Source: Candidatus Planktophila sp. (GTDB lineage: Bacteria > Actinomycetota > Actinomycetes > Nanopelagicales > Nanopelagicaceae). From it: 40,889 bases of DNA. Under the pieces are notes generated by a model. That model was not told where the DNA came from. It made no database searches and saw only the letters and a list, made by a program, of their open reading frames with translations. The translations under genes and the position numbers were made by a program. The stretch covers positions 1 through 40,889 of the forward strand of contig SHVF01000008.1 in assembly GCA_009691135.1 (NCBI GenBank), written 5' to 3'. This document shows positions 26,863 to 38,709 of the stretch, in pieces. Every line of letters begins with the position of its first letter. Position 1 is the stretch's first letter.

Positions 26863-28452
26863 TTACTCGGGTTTGCGCCCTTGACGCAGTAGGCCGAAGG
26901 TAACTGCATCTTCAAGTGCCATGGCGGATGCGGCAATAACATTTTCGTGAACACCGACAGTGTTCCATTCACCTTTTCCATCAGATGTTTCAACTAACAC
27001 GCGAGTGATTGCGCCGGTTCCGAGGCGGCCTTCAAGAATACGAACCTTGTAATCAGTAAGTTCTAGAACTTCAAGTTCTGGATAGAGCTGCTTTAAACCA
27101 GAGCGAAGTGCGTTATCAAATGCGTTAACTGGACCGTTTCCTGATCCCGTGCAAGAAATCTTTTTTCCCTGCGCCGTAACCGTTACTTCTGCTTTTGTGA
27201 CGATGCTCTGATCCTGTGCGCGCTCTACGGTAGTTAACCAATGATCAATTGTGAAAAATGATGGACGTTTTCCATTTACTTCTTCTAGCAATAAAAGTTC
27301 GAAGGATGCATCGGCTGCTTCAAAGGTAAAGCCACGAGATTCCATCTCTTTTACACGATCGATAATGCGCCCAAGAAGTTCGCGGTCTCCACCTAAATCA
27401 ACGCCAAGTTCTTGGGATTTGAGTTCAATGGAGGCGCGGCCAGCCATTTCAGATACCAACATCCGCATATCATTTCCGACAGATGCTGGATCTTCGTGTT
27501 GATATAAGAAGGGATCAACTTTGATTGCAGATGCGTGGAGTCCGGCTTTGTGTGCAAAAGCTGAAACCCCAACGTAGGGCTGGCGGCCAAAGGGAGAAAT
27601 ATTTGTAACTTCAGCAACTGCATGTGAGATTCGGAATGACTCTCTTAGGAAATCGGTAGGAAGAACTAACTGCTTCTTCTTTAGCTCCAGATTGGCGATG
27701 ATTGTGACTAAGTCCGCATTACCCGTTCGCTCGCCATAGCCATTTAGAGTGCCCTGAACGTGGGTTGCACCCGCTGCGACCGCTGCCATTGAGTTAGCAA
27801 CTGCGCAACCTGTGTCGTTGTGGCAATGGATACCGATACGTGCAGAAGTTGCAGTTAAAACATCATGAACGACATCAGCGATTTCATCAGGCAACATTCC
27901 GCCATTGGTATCGCAAAGCGCAGCAACATCGGCGCCCGCATCCATTGCAACACGAATAACCTCGAGTGCATAATCGCGATTAGCCCGATAGCCGTCAAAG
28001 AAATGCTCAGCATCGAGAAATACGCGTTGCCCTTCTTGGCGAAGGTGAAGCACGGAATCGCGAATCATCGCCAGGTTCTCTTCTAAAGTAGTTTTTAGCG
28101 CAAGATCAACGTGGCGATCAAAAGCTTTTGCAACCAGAGTTACGGCAGGAGCGCCAGAATCGCGAAGTGCGCCGAGCAAAACATCATCGGCGGCCTTGCA
28201 ACCTGGGCGACGAGTTGTTCCAAAGGCAACGAAGGTAGCGTTTTTGAGTTTTAACTCTTTCTTGGCGAGAGCGAAAAATTCGGTATCTTTTGGATTAGCC
28301 CCTGGCCAACCGCCTTCAATAAAACCAACACCGAGATCATCTAGGTGACGAGCAATCGTTAGCTTGTCGTGGACAGAGAGATTTAGACCTTCTTGTTGTG
28401 CACCATCGCGCAAGGTTGTGTCATATATATGAAATGCATCAGAGACTGGCAT
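26863..28452 (-). CDS. cimA: (R)-citramalate synthase
   Basis: The 529-residue protein is of the isopropylmalate/citramalate/homocitrate synthase family. It has the TIM-barrel start YDTTLRDGAQQEGLNLSVHDKL, the metal-binding IHCHNDTGCAVANS, the subunit-exchange NGYGERTGNADL and a C-terminal LeuA-type allosteric domain. The DTTLRDGAQQEG form and VGFIEGGWPGANPKD fit the CimA branch, which condenses pyruvate and acetyl-CoA to start isoleucine synthesis without threonine. The ATG overlaps the ilvE stop by one base. Its place at the end of ilvBNC-serA-leuB-ilvE is typical of Actinobacteria. A leucine-pathway role is less likely but not excluded. Confidence 0.9.
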   Translation of the reverse strand: MPVSDAFHIYDTTLRDGAQQEGLNLSVHDKLTIARHLDDLGVGFIEGGWPGANPKDTEFFALAKKELKLKNATFVAFGTTRRPGCKAADDVLLGALRDSGAPAVTLVAKAFDRHVDLALKTTLEENLAMIRDSVLHLRQEGQRVFLDAEHFFDGYRANRDYALEVIRVAMDAGADVAALCDTNGGMLPDEIADVVHDVLTATSARIGIHCHNDTGCAVANSMAAVAAGATHVQGTLNGYGERTGNADLVTIIANLELKKKQLVLPTDFLRESFRISHAVAEVTNISPFGRQPYVGVSAFAHKAGLHASAIKVDPFLYQHEDPASVGNDMRMLVSEMAGRASIELKSQELGVDLGGDRELLGRIIDRVKEMESRGFTFEAADASFELLLLEEVNGKRPSFFTIDHWLTTVERAQDQSIVTKAEVTVTAQGKKISCTGSGNGPVNAFDNALRSGLKQLYPELEVLELTDYKVRILEGRLGTGAITRVLVETSDGKGEWNTVGVHENVIAASAMALEDAVTFGLLRQGRKPE

Positions 28453-29531
28453 TAGATAACTCTCTTCATCCAGTCATGCTTATCAGCAGTTGTTCCGTGC
28501 TGAATCGCGAGCAAATGATTTCTGATTTCCATGGTGATCTTTCCAGGTTGTCCATCACCTGTGACCCATGTGCCCATGACGCTCTTGGCTTGACCGACTG
28601 GAGATACAACTGCTGCGGTGCCGCACGCGAAAATTTCTGTGATCTCACCTGATGCAACACCGATGCGCCAATCATCAATCGATAACATAATTTCATCTGT
28701 TTTATAACCTAAATCTTTTGCGGCAGAAAGAATTGAATCACGCGTGATCCCTGGCAACAAAGTGCCAGTTAACTTAGGAGTAATTACGGAAGCGTCAGCG
28801 CCTTTACCTTTAACGAAGTAAAGGTTCATGCCGCCCATCTCTTCAACCCATTTTCGTTCCTTGGCATCGATCCAAACAACTTGGTCACAACCTTCTTTAG
28901 CAGCAGCTTTTTGGGCAATAAGAGATGCCGCGTAGTTTCCACCACACTTGGCTTCTCCAGTTCCACCCAACGCTGCGCGAACATATTCGGTTGAGATCCA
29001 AACTGAAACTGCTTTAGATGGATCAAAGTAAGCACCTGCTGGAGTAGCAATAAGAATGTATGTCGCTTTGTTGGAAGGGCGAACACCCAGTCCAACTTCA
29101 GTTGCGATCATAAATGGGCGAATATACAAAGACTCTCCAACTTTATTTGGAACCCATCCAGCATCTTGCTTAACAAGTGCCTTAACTGTTTCCAAGAATA
29201 AAGATTCAGGCATTTCTGGAAGCGCTAACCGTGCTGCAGATTTAGCAAAGCGACGGGCATTTGCTTCGGGGCGAAATAATGAAATACCGCCATCTGGTTG
29301 GCGATATGCCTTCATTCCTTCGAAGATCTCTTGTCCATAATGAAAAACCGCAGTTGCCGGATCTAAAGAAAGCGGACCATAAGGAATTAACGCAGGTTCA
29401 GCCCAGCCATCTTTTTCAGACCATTCACAAATAACCATGTGATCGGTGTAGTGCCTACCAAATCCACCTTCAGCAACTAAGGCATCGCGAGTCGCAACAT
29501 CTTTGGCATTTGGATTTAGTGAGATTTTCAT
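28452..29531 (-). CDS. ilvE: Branched-chain amino acid aminotransferase
   Basis: IlvE is a PLP enzyme that performs the last step of Val, Ile and Leu synthesis. The 359-residue protein is the class IV aminotransferase, long actinobacterial/eukaryotic-like form. Signatures are GPLSLDPATAVFHYGQEIFEGMKAYR, GESLYIRPFMIATE, the PLP-lysine region GEAKCGGNYAASLIAQ and GEITEIFACGTAAVVSPVG. It lies one base downstream of leuB and overlaps cimA by one base, so it is part of the attenuated ilv operon. Confidence 0.97.
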   Translation of the reverse strand: MKISLNPNAKDVATRDALVAEGGFGRHYTDHMVICEWSEKDGWAEPALIPYGPLSLDPATAVFHYGQEIFEGMKAYRQPDGGISLFRPEANARRFAKSAARLALPEMPESLFLETVKALVKQDAGWVPNKVGESLYIRPFMIATEVGLGVRPSNKATYILIATPAGAYFDPSKAVSVWISTEYVRAALGGTGEAKCGGNYAASLIAQKAAAKEGCDQVVWIDAKERKWVEEMGGMNLYFVKGKGADASVITPKLTGTLLPGITRDSILSAAKDLGYKTDEIMLSIDDWRIGVASGEITEIFACGTAAVVSPVGQAKSVMGTWVTGDGQPGKITMEIRNHLLAIQHGTTADKHDWMKRVI

Positions 29532-29532
29532 T

Positions 29533-30567
29533 TTAGAGTTGCGCTAAGAGCGCATCTCCGATTTCAGTAGTGCTTCGCTTCTTATCACCACGGACTAGCA
29601 AATCAGCGTTTACTGCAGCTTCAATTTCACGGGCAGCATCGAGAAATCCCAAGTGATCCATCATCATCGCAACCGACATGACTGTTGCTGTTGGATCAGC
29701 CAGATTCTTACCTGCGATATCTGGTGCAGAACCATGAACAGGTTCAAACATAGATGGGAACGCGCCAGTTGGGTTGATATTGCCGGAAGCGGCAAGTCCG
29801 ATGCCGCCACAAATTGCAGCTGCAATGTCAGTCAAGATATCTCCGAAGAGATTATCGGTGACAACTACATCAAAGCGTTCAGGGTTGGTAACCAAGAACA
29901 TTGATGCCGCATCCACGTGTAAATAATCAGTAGTAACAGTCGGAAACTCTGGTGCAACTTCGTTGAAAGTACGAGTCCAGAGGCCGCCGGCACGTGTAAG
30001 TACGTTGTTTTTATGAACAAGTGTTAGCTTCTTGCGATCGCGCTTGGCAGCACGTGCAAATGCATCACGAATTACTCGCTCAGCACCACGCCGAGTATTT
30101 AAGGATTCTTCCGTTGCAATTTCGGCATCGGTGCCTTGAGCAAGGATACCGCCAGCGCCAACATATGGACCTTCAGTACCTTCGCGTACAACGATGAAGT
30201 CGATTGGCGCCTTTGTCGCAAGTGGACCAGTAACGCCGGCACGCAAAAGTGCCGGACGTAAATTAATGTAATGATCGAATGCGAAACGCAATTTGAGTAA
30301 CAACCCGCGCTCTAGAACACCGCTTGGAACGGTTGGATCTCCAACTGCGCCAAGCAAGATGACATCTGCTTTTGCAAGTTGCGCCAAAACGGAATCAGGA
30401 AGAACTTCACCGGTGCGATGCCAATATCCAGCGCCCAAATCATATTCAGTCTTTTCAAAAGTTACGCCATGTTTTGCGGCAACCTTATCTAGAACACGGA
30501 TTCCTTGGGCAATAACTTCTGGACCAATTCCATCGCCGGCGATTACGGCAAGATTTATCTTCTTCAT
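29533..30567 (-). CDS. leuB: 3-isopropylmalate dehydrogenase
   Basis: LeuB oxidatively decarboxylates 3-isopropylmalate in leucine synthesis and can also act on erythro-3-methylmalate in the citramalate isoleucine route. The 344-residue product has [59 protein letters not shown] and [28 protein letters not shown]. This is the short actinobacterial type. The neighbouring cimA suggests dual use. leuA, leuC and leuD are not in the window. Confidence 0.96.
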   Translation of the reverse strand: MKKINLAVIAGDGIGPEVIAQGIRVLDKVAAKHGVTFEKTEYDLGAGYWHRTGEVLPDSVLAQLAKADVILLGAVGDPTVPSGVLERGLLLKLRFAFDHYINLRPALLRAGVTGPLATKAPIDFIVVREGTEGPYVGAGGILAQGTDAEIATEESLNTRRGAERVIRDAFARAAKRDRKKLTLVHKNNVLTRAGGLWTRTFNEVAPEFPTVTTDYLHVDAASMFLVTNPERFDVVVTDNLFGDILTDIAAAICGGIGLAASGNINPTGAFPSMFEPVHGSAPDIAGKNLADPTATVMSVAMMMDHLGFLDAAREIEAAVNADLLVRGDKKRSTTEIGDALLAQL

Positions 30568-30580
30568 AATTATCTTCTTG

Positions 30581-33212
<2,632 letters not shown>

Positions 33213-33500
33213 TTAGTTCTGGTAATCGGGTTGGGTGTCGTGCTTTGAATTGCTGACCGCACCGTCGAGAATCTCTTCGATACTAATCACATTTATTAAC
33301 TTATCTAACTGAGCAATAACTTGTTCCAAAGAGTGACCTTCGACGCTTACTTCGATGATCATCTTAGAAATCGTTGAGTTTTCAGTTGGGCCAACAGACA
33401 GCGAATCAATGTTGTAAAGGCGTCGCGCAAATAGACCTGCTACGCGGGCCAATACACCTGGTTCATTTTCAACGAGAACTTCTATCTTATGAATAGCCAT
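33213..33500 (-). CDS. ilvN: Acetolactate synthase small (regulatory) subunit, short form
   Basis: This is the regulatory partner of IlvB, which binds valine and stimulates the catalytic subunit. The product is 95 residues and consists of one ACT domain (KIEVLVENEPGVLARVAGLFARRLYNIDSLSVGPTE) followed by a short tail. Actinobacterial IlvN/IlvH proteins are usually about 165-175 residues with a second C-terminal domain. Here the stop is followed after 12 bases by ilvC, so there is no room for it. Enterobacterial IlvN of AHAS I is naturally this short. The ATG overlaps the ilvB stop by one base. Confidence 0.93.
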   Translation of the reverse strand: MAIHKIEVLVENEPGVLARVAGLFARRLYNIDSLSVGPTENSTISKMIIEVSVEGHSLEQVIAQLDKLINVISIEEILDGAVSNSKHDTQPDYQN

Positions 33501-35260
33501 TAGAGCTCCTGTGAATCCCAGTCAGGCGCCGTAGCGCGGGCGATCATGATTTCATCATTAGAAGTTCCGGCAGCAACCATTGGCCAAACCATGGCATCAC
33601 GATGGACACGGAAATCAACAACAACTGGTTGATCATTTATAGACATCGCTTTTTCAATTGTTGCATCAACGTCATCTGGACTCTCACAAGAAAGTCCAAC
33701 ACAACCCATGGACTCCGCCAACATTGGGAAGTTTGGAATCCGCTTAGATTCAAGGCTGGTGTTTGAATAACGGCTGTCATAGAACAAGGTCTGCCATTGA
33801 CGGACCATTCCTAAACTTTCATTGTTAATGATTGCAACCTTGATCGGAATATTATTTAAGGCGCACGTAACAAGTTCTTGATTAGTCATTTGGAAACAAC
33901 CATCTCCATCTATTGCCCAAACAGTTGTATCTGGTGCGCCAACTTTTGCACCCATCGCAGCTGGAACCCCGTAACCCATAGTCCCCGCACCGCCTGAGTT
34001 AAGCCAGGTGCGAGGTTTTTCATAACTAATAAATTGTGCTGCCCACATCTGATGTTGGCCAACACCTGCAGTGAAGATTGTGTCAGGTCCACAAATCTTT
34101 CCAAGTCGCTCGATTACAAGTTGTGGTGACAACGCACCATCGGCTGGTGTGTCATAACCCAATGGATAAGTTGCTCTCAACTTATTCATGCTATCGATCC
34201 AAGGTGAAAGATCAGTACGTCCCTTAGCAAGAACGGCAGCAAGTGCTGGAATAAGGGCTGTCATGGTCTCGCGCAGGTCACCGATTACGGCAACATCGGC
34301 ATAGCGATTCTTACCGATTTCTGCAGGATCGATATCTGCGTGAACAATCTTGGCATTTTGCGCAAATGTTGAAAGTTTTCCAGTTACTCGATCATCAAAA
34401 CGTGCGCCTAAAGTTATAAGCAAATCAGCCTTTTGCAGGGCAGTTACGGCTGCAACGGTTCCGTGCATTCCTGGCATACCAAGATGTTGCGGATGAGAAT
34501 CTGGGAAAGCACCACGCGCCATCAAAGTTGTAACAACTGGTGCACCGAGAAGTTGTGCAAGTTCTAGTAATTCGCGGGATGCGTTAGCTTTGATTACACC
34601 ACCGCCAACATAGAAAACAGGCTTTGCAGATTGCGCAATAAGCACTGCCGCATCATTGATAGCGCTCTTATTTGGATATATCTGTGGCTTATAACCAGCC
34701 AGATTCACACTAGTTGGCCAATCAAAAGTTGTCTGCTTCTGAAGTGCATCTTTTGCGATGTCAACAAGAACCGGACCGGGACGCCCTGATGTAGCGATGT
34801 GAAATGCTTCGGCAATAACACGTGGGATGTCATCTGGGTTGGTAACTAAAAAGTTATGTTTGGTAAATGGCATAGTAATCCCGCGGATATCTGCTTCTTG
34901 AAAAGCATCAGTTCCTATTGCAAGCGATGGAACTTGACCTGTAATTGCAACAACTGGAACTGAGTCCATCGCAGCATCCGCAAGTGGCGTGACTAAATTT
35001 GTGGCGCCAGGTCCAGATGTTGCAATGCAAACACCAGCGCGGCCAGTGACCTGCGCGTAACCAGTTGCAGCGTGTCCGGCACCTTGTTCGTGGCGAACCA
35101 AGATGTGACGAATCGTTGAATCATAAATTGGATCGTAAGCAGGAAGAATCGCACCGCCCGGAATTCCGAACATCACATCAACATTGGCAGCTTCAAGGCT
35201 TTTAACCAATGAAGAAGCTCCAGTCATTGCGGTGCCATTGGCAGTTGGTATATGTGCCAT
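33500..35260 (-). CDS. ilvB: Acetolactate synthase large (catalytic) subunit
   Basis: This TPP- and FAD-dependent enzyme forms acetolactate from two pyruvates, or acetohydroxybutyrate from pyruvate and 2-oxobutyrate. The 586-residue protein has the three TPP-enzyme domains, catalytic Glu58 in [39 protein letters not shown] and the TPP-binding [16 protein letters not shown] onward. The ATG at 35260 has AAGGAG seven bases upstream. It is the first structural gene after the attenuator, so the whole ilvB-to-xerC block may respond to branched-chain amino acid supply. Confidence 0.98.
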   Translation of the reverse strand: MAHIPTANGTAMTGASSLVKSLEAANVDVMFGIPGGAILPAYDPIYDSTIRHILVRHEQGAGHAATGYAQVTGRAGVCIATSGPGATNLVTPLADAAMDSVPVVAITGQVPSLAIGTDAFQEADIRGITMPFTKHNFLVTNPDDIPRVIAEAFHIATSGRPGPVLVDIAKDALQKQTTFDWPTSVNLAGYKPQIYPNKSAINDAAVLIAQSAKPVFYVGGGVIKANASRELLELAQLLGAPVVTTLMARGAFPDSHPQHLGMPGMHGTVAAVTALQKADLLITLGARFDDRVTGKLSTFAQNAKIVHADIDPAEIGKNRYADVAVIGDLRETMTALIPALAAVLAKGRTDLSPWIDSMNKLRATYPLGYDTPADGALSPQLVIERLGKICGPDTIFTAGVGQHQMWAAQFISYEKPRTWLNSGGAGTMGYGVPAAMGAKVGAPDTTVWAIDGDGCFQMTNQELVTCALNNIPIKVAIINNESLGMVRQWQTLFYDSRYSNTSLESKRIPNFPMLAESMGCVGLSCESPDDVDATIEKAMSINDQPVVVDFRVHRDAMVWPMVAAGTSNDEIMIARATAPDWDSQEL

Positions 35261-35306
35261 CTTCGTACTCCTTCCCCTTCGATTGAAATTTGTTACCTGG
35301 CAAATG

Positions 35307-35330
35307 AAAAAACCCTCAGATATCTGAGGG
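35307..35330 (-). terminator. Intrinsic terminator of the ilvB attenuator
   Basis: On the minus strand the perfect palindrome CCCTCAGAT/ATCTGAGGG (35313-35330) is followed directly by six Ts (35307-35312). As RNA it forms a 7-8 bp GC-anchored stem with a short loop and a U-tract, a standard Rho-independent terminator. It stands between the leader peptide and ilvB, 46 bases before the ilvB ATG. Termination there would prevent expression of the operon. Confidence 0.88.
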
Positions 35331-35354
35331 CGCGTGCTCTAAAACGGCACGCGC
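35330..35354 (-). promoter_or_regulatory. Second attenuator hairpin next to the terminator
   Basis: Perfect eight-base GC-rich arms GCGCGTGC and GCACGCGC are separated by nine bases. The upstream arm starts at the last base of the leader-peptide stop codon, and the downstream arm shares its final base with the terminator stem. A ribosome sitting at the stop codon would mask the upstream arm. It is probably part of the attenuation switch, as antiterminator, protector or pause stem. The exact alternative pairing is not clear by eye. Confidence 0.65.
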
Positions 35355-35410
35355 TATCGAATCACCACCACAATTACAGATGATGAGGTTAATGAGAGCT
35401 TCTTTTCCAT
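35354..35410 (-). CDS. ilvB operon leader peptide
   Basis: An 18-codon open frame too short for routine gene calling reads MEKKLSLTSSSVIVVVIR from the ATG at 35408-35410 to TAG at 35354-35356. Six consecutive codons are Val, Ile, Val, Val, Val, Ile, and two Leu codons lie earlier. These are the classic control codons for branched-chain attenuation. GGAG (35420-35423) is nine bases before the ATG. The stop abuts a GC-rich hairpin, followed by a terminator and then ilvB. Low charged tRNA-Val or tRNA-Ile should stall the ribosome on the run and favour read-through. A similar mechanism is known for ilvBNC in Corynebacterium glutamicum. Confidence 0.85.
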   Translation of the reverse strand: MEKKLSLTSSSVIVVVIR

Positions 35411-35438
35411 AAGCCTATTCTCCAACGCCTATGGGTTG

Positions 35439-35467
35439 ATAGTCAAGGTATGAGATGTAAGTCTCAA
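35439..35467 (-). promoter_or_regulatory. Candidate promoter of the ilvB operon
   Basis: On the minus strand TTGAGA (35462-35467) and GACTAT (35439-35444) are 17 bases apart, 29 bases before the leader-peptide ATG. The -10 box matches at the conserved A2 and T6 positions only, so it is moderate. A small inverted repeat TGAGA/TCTCA (35451-35466) overlaps the -35 region. The promoter must fall in the 66 bases between the ilvD stop and the leader peptide if the unit is independent of ilvD. Confidence 0.45.
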
Positions 35468-35476
35468 ATTGTGAAA

Positions 35477-37150
35477 CTACCCGCAGACCGCACCCTTTGA
35501 GGCAGAGCCCACAGTCTTGGAATACTTGGCCAAGACTCCACGAGTGAATTTATGTGGCAATGGTTGCCAGCCCACTTTGCGAGCTTCGAGTTCTGCTGGA
35601 TCCACTAAGAGATCCAATGTGCGCGCTTTAATATCAATTCGAACTAAATCACCATCATTAATAAATGCAATAGGTCCGCCATCGACTGCTTCGGGTGCAA
35701 CATGTCCAACACATAGACCAGTTGATCCGCCAGAGAAGCGGCCATCAGTTAAAAGTAGAGTTGATTTACCAAGACCGGCACCTTTAATTGCACCGGTAAT
35801 CATTAACATCTCGCGCATGCCAGGTCCCCCCTTTGGACCTTCGTAACGAATAACGACTACGTCACCAGATTGAATGATTCCGTTCTCTAACGCTTCCATA
35901 GCGGCTTGTTCGCGTTCGAATACACGCGCTGGACCTTCGAAAGATTGCACGCCAATACCTGCGGTCTTGCAAACAGCGCCATCTGTTGCAAGTGAGCCAC
36001 CAAGAATTGTGATTCCGACATCTGTAGAAAGAGGTGTGGCAACGGCATGCAAAATATCTCCATCTACATCTGGTGGATTAATTCCAGCTAAGTTTTCGGC
36101 CATAGTTTTTCCGGTAACGGTCATAACATCGCCATGTAATAAGCCGGCATCGAGAAGGGCTTTAAGAATTACTGGAACTCCCCCAACGCGATCCATATCA
36201 GTCATTACATAGCGCCCAAATGGTTTTAGATCGCCAAGCAATGGAACGCGTGAACCGATGCGATGGAAATCATCGAGTGATAAGTCAACTTCTGCTTCGT
36301 GGGCGATAGCAAGTAAGTGAAGTACAGCATTGGTTGAACCGCCCACTGCCATGACTGCAGTGATGGCATTTTCAAATGCACGCTTTGTTAAAATATCGCG
36401 AGTTGTTAGACCCATCCTGATCATATTTACAACGGCTGCACCAGATTGAACTGCAAATGCATCGCGGCGGCGATCAACTGCAGGAGGTGCAGCAGAACCT
36501 GGAAGCGAGAGACCAATTGCTTCGCCAACTGTTGCCATGGTGTTGGCGGTGTACATACCGCCGCAGGCGCCTTCGCCAGGGCAGATGGCGCGTTCAATTT
36601 GATCGACGCGCTCTTTGGTAATTAACCCGCGAGCGCAAGCACCAACTGCTTCAAAGGCATCGATGATGGTTACATCGTTTCCATCAACTTGGCCGGGCAG
36701 TGTTGAACCTGCATAAACAAAGACAGATGCAACATCGATGCGCGCTGCCGCCATCATCATTCCGGGAAGTGATTTATCGCATCCTGCAAATGTGACCATG
36801 CCATCAAAGCGCTCTGCCTGCATAACTGTTTCAACTGAATCTGCGATTACTTCGCGAGAGACCAGAGAAAAGTGCATACCTTCGTGGCCCATTGAGATTC
36901 CATCAGAAACTGAGATAGTGCCAAATTGCATTGGAAATCCACCAGCATCAATGACGCCTTGCTTTGATGCTTTCGCTAGACGATCTAAAGATAAATTACA
37001 TGGAGTGATTTCATTCCAAGATGAAGCGATACCAATCTGAGGTTTTACCCAATCTTCATCTGTCATTCCAACAGCGCGCAACATTCCGCGGGCAGGTGCT
37101 CGCTCAAGACCATCTGTGACTAGCCCTGAACGTGGTTTCATCTGCGACAT
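35477..37150 (-). CDS. ilvD: Dihydroxy-acid dehydratase
   Basis: IlvD dehydrates dihydroxy acids to 2-oxo acids, the third step of Val and Ile synthesis. The 557-residue enzyme has three conserved cysteines for the iron-sulfur cluster: Cys51 (NEITPCN), Cys124 ([14 protein letters not shown]) and Cys196 ([16 protein letters not shown]). This three-Cys pattern suggests the [2Fe-2S] type. [23 protein letters not shown] is near the C-terminus. The ATG at 37150 has no visible Shine-Dalgarno sequence, so the mRNA may be leaderless. It is divergent from the MFS gene and lies upstream of the attenuated ilvB operon but outside its leader control. Confidence 0.97.
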   Translation of the reverse strand: MSQMKPRSGLVTDGLERAPARGMLRAVGMTDEDWVKPQIGIASSWNEITPCNLSLDRLAKASKQGVIDAGGFPMQFGTISVSDGISMGHEGMHFSLVSREVIADSVETVMQAERFDGMVTFAGCDKSLPGMMMAAARIDVASVFVYAGSTLPGQVDGNDVTIIDAFEAVGACARGLITKERVDQIERAICPGEGACGGMYTANTMATVGEAIGLSLPGSAAPPAVDRRRDAFAVQSGAAVVNMIRMGLTTRDILTKRAFENAITAVMAVGGSTNAVLHLLAIAHEAEVDLSLDDFHRIGSRVPLLGDLKPFGRYVMTDMDRVGGVPVILKALLDAGLLHGDVMTVTGKTMAENLAGINPPDVDGDILHAVATPLSTDVGITILGGSLATDGAVCKTAGIGVQSFEGPARVFEREQAAMEALENGIIQSGDVVVIRYEGPKGGPGMREMLMITGAIKGAGLGKSTLLLTDGRFSGGSTGLCVGHVAPEAVDGGPIAFINDGDLVRIDIKARTLDLLVDPAELEARKVGWQPLPHKFTRGVLAKYSKTVGSASKGAVCG

Positions 37151-37224
37151 GTGGACGAGTCTAATAGAATGCGCTCATTCACTCCAATTAATAACCAAAA
37201 ACTTACCTTTTAAGGGAGAACCTT
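37151..37224. promoter_or_regulatory. Divergent promoter region between ilvD and the MFS gene
   Basis: These 74 AT-rich bases separate two divergent starts and must hold both promoters. On the plus strand AAGGGAG (37212-37218) is the MFS ribosome-binding site. On the minus strand TTGGAG followed 15-17 bases later by TATTAGAC, close to the ilvD ATG, is a possible promoter and would give a nearly leaderless message. No leader peptide or terminator was seen here. Confidence 0.4.
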
Positions 37225-38697
37225 GTGTCAAAAAAGCCCGCCCAAGAAGGAACCGACGGACTTGATCCAACGAGATGGCGCACACTATTTGTTGTAGCCA
37301 TTTCCCAATTGATGATCGTGCTCGATAGCTCAATTATGAATATTGCAATACCAAGTGCCAAGATTGACCTAGGCATCAGCGATGCCAACCAGCAATGGGT
37401 TATCACTGCATACACGCTGGCATTTGGATCATTGCTCCTTCTTGGTGGACGTATCGGTGACTACATGGGGCGTAAGAAGATTTTCTTAATTGGTCTAGCC
37501 GGTTTTGCTGCAGCATCAGCACTTGGCGGAATCGCATCAACTCAAGGATTGCTATTTGCATCCCGCGCACTTCAAGGTGTATTCGGTGCGTTACTCGCTC
37601 CCGCTGCCCTTGCGATCATCTCGGTAACTTTCACCGTTCCAGCAGAGCGCGCCAAGGCATTTGGTGTAGTTGGAGCAATTTCTGGTGGTGGCGCCGCAAT
37701 CGGGTTAATCCTCGGTGGAACGCTGACTGAATTCTTCTCATGGCGCTGGTGCTTAGGCGTTAACGTTCCAATCGCGATTATTGCTGCTCTGCTTGCTCTC
37801 AAATTTGTTAAAGAGTCAAAAGCCGAAGGTAATAACACTTACGATATTCCCGGTGTATTTACCGCAACTGCCGGACTTTTCTCACTCACATACGGATTTA
37901 ACGAAGCGGCAACCAAGGGTTGGTCATCTTCAACCACGATTTCTTTCCTTGTTGCAGCCGTAGTTCTCTTGCTTATCTTTGTAATTATTGAAAAGAAGGT
38001 AGCAAATCCACTTATGCCACTTCGCGTGGTAACCGAGCGCAATCGTGGTGGTTCATACCTTGGCTCACTTGTTGTTGGAGCCGGACTCTTCTCCATGTTC
38101 CTCTTCCTTGGACTTTACCTACAAGTAATCCTTGGATACTCACCACTGAAATCTGGCTTTGCATTCTTGCCATTTACCGCCGGCATCATTGTCTTTGCGG
38201 GAATTGCATCACAACTCTTGCCGAAATTTGGACCAAGGCCGTTAATGGTTCCTGGCTTGATTTTCGCTGGCATTGGGCTGCTGATGATGACCCGAATTAC
38301 ACCAGAGACTTCTTATGTAACTCACGTACTGCCATCGCTGTTAATAATGTCTAGCGGTATGGCACTGGTATTTATCCCGCTGACCTCAACCTCACTGCAT
38401 GGAGTTTCAAATCATGACACTGGCGTGGCAAGTGCGATGTTAAATACTTCCCAGCAAATCGGTGGCTCACTTGGTACCGCGCTGCTAAATACAATCGCGG
38501 CAACCGCTACAGCGACTTATGCTGCAGCAAATACTCAACTTGGTGATCGAGTGATGCCATTTGCGATGACCCATGGATTCACCGTGGCATTTAAATTCAG
38601 CGCAGTATTACTATTTGCTGGAGCAGTTGTGCTCTTCTTCTTTATTAATATTGGAAAAGAGTCGCTCGTTGAAACAGAAGGCGTATCAGTACATTAA
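37225..38697 (+). CDS. MFS transporter, DHA2 (EmrB/QacA) family
   Basis: This is a 490-residue membrane protein with about 14 predicted helices, a proton-coupled drug or metabolite exporter of the DHA2 family. LDSSIMNIAIPSAKIDLG in helix 1 is the DHA2 motif D1. GGRIGDYMGRKKIFLIG is the MFS loop 2-3 motif A. GAISGGGAAIGLILGGTLTEFFSWRW contains the antiporter motif C region. The GTG start at 37225 has AAGGGAG six bases upstream. It is the only plus-strand gene here, divergent from ilvD and converging on gatB with a 12-base gap and no recognisable terminator. The substrate is unknown. Confidence 0.93.
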   Translation: MSKKPAQEGTDGLDPTRWRTLFVVAISQLMIVLDSSIMNIAIPSAKIDLGISDANQQWVITAYTLAFGSLLLLGGRIGDYMGRKKIFLIGLAGFAAASALGGIASTQGLLFASRALQGVFGALLAPAALAIISVTFTVPAERAKAFGVVGAISGGGAAIGLILGGTLTEFFSWRWCLGVNVPIAIIAALLALKFVKESKAEGNNTYDIPGVFTATAGLFSLTYGFNEAATKGWSSSTTISFLVAAVVLLLIFVIIEKKVANPLMPLRVVTERNRGGSYLGSLVVGAGLFSMFLFLGLYLQVILGYSPLKSGFAFLPFTAGIIVFAGIASQLLPKFGPRPLMVPGLIFAGIGLLMMTRITPETSYVTHVLPSLLIMSSGMALVFIPLTSTSLHGVSNHDTGVASAMLNTSQQIGGSLGTALLNTIAATATATYAAANTQLGDRVMPFAMTHGFTVAFKFSAVLLFAGAVVLFFFINIGKESLVETEGVSVH

Positions 38698-38709
38698 CTA
38701 ACTTAGAAA

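Noticed and set aside
26853-26993. 47-residue N-terminal extension of XerC
   Set aside because: It would overlap the end of cimA in another frame. The ATG at 26852 gives a standard XerC length.
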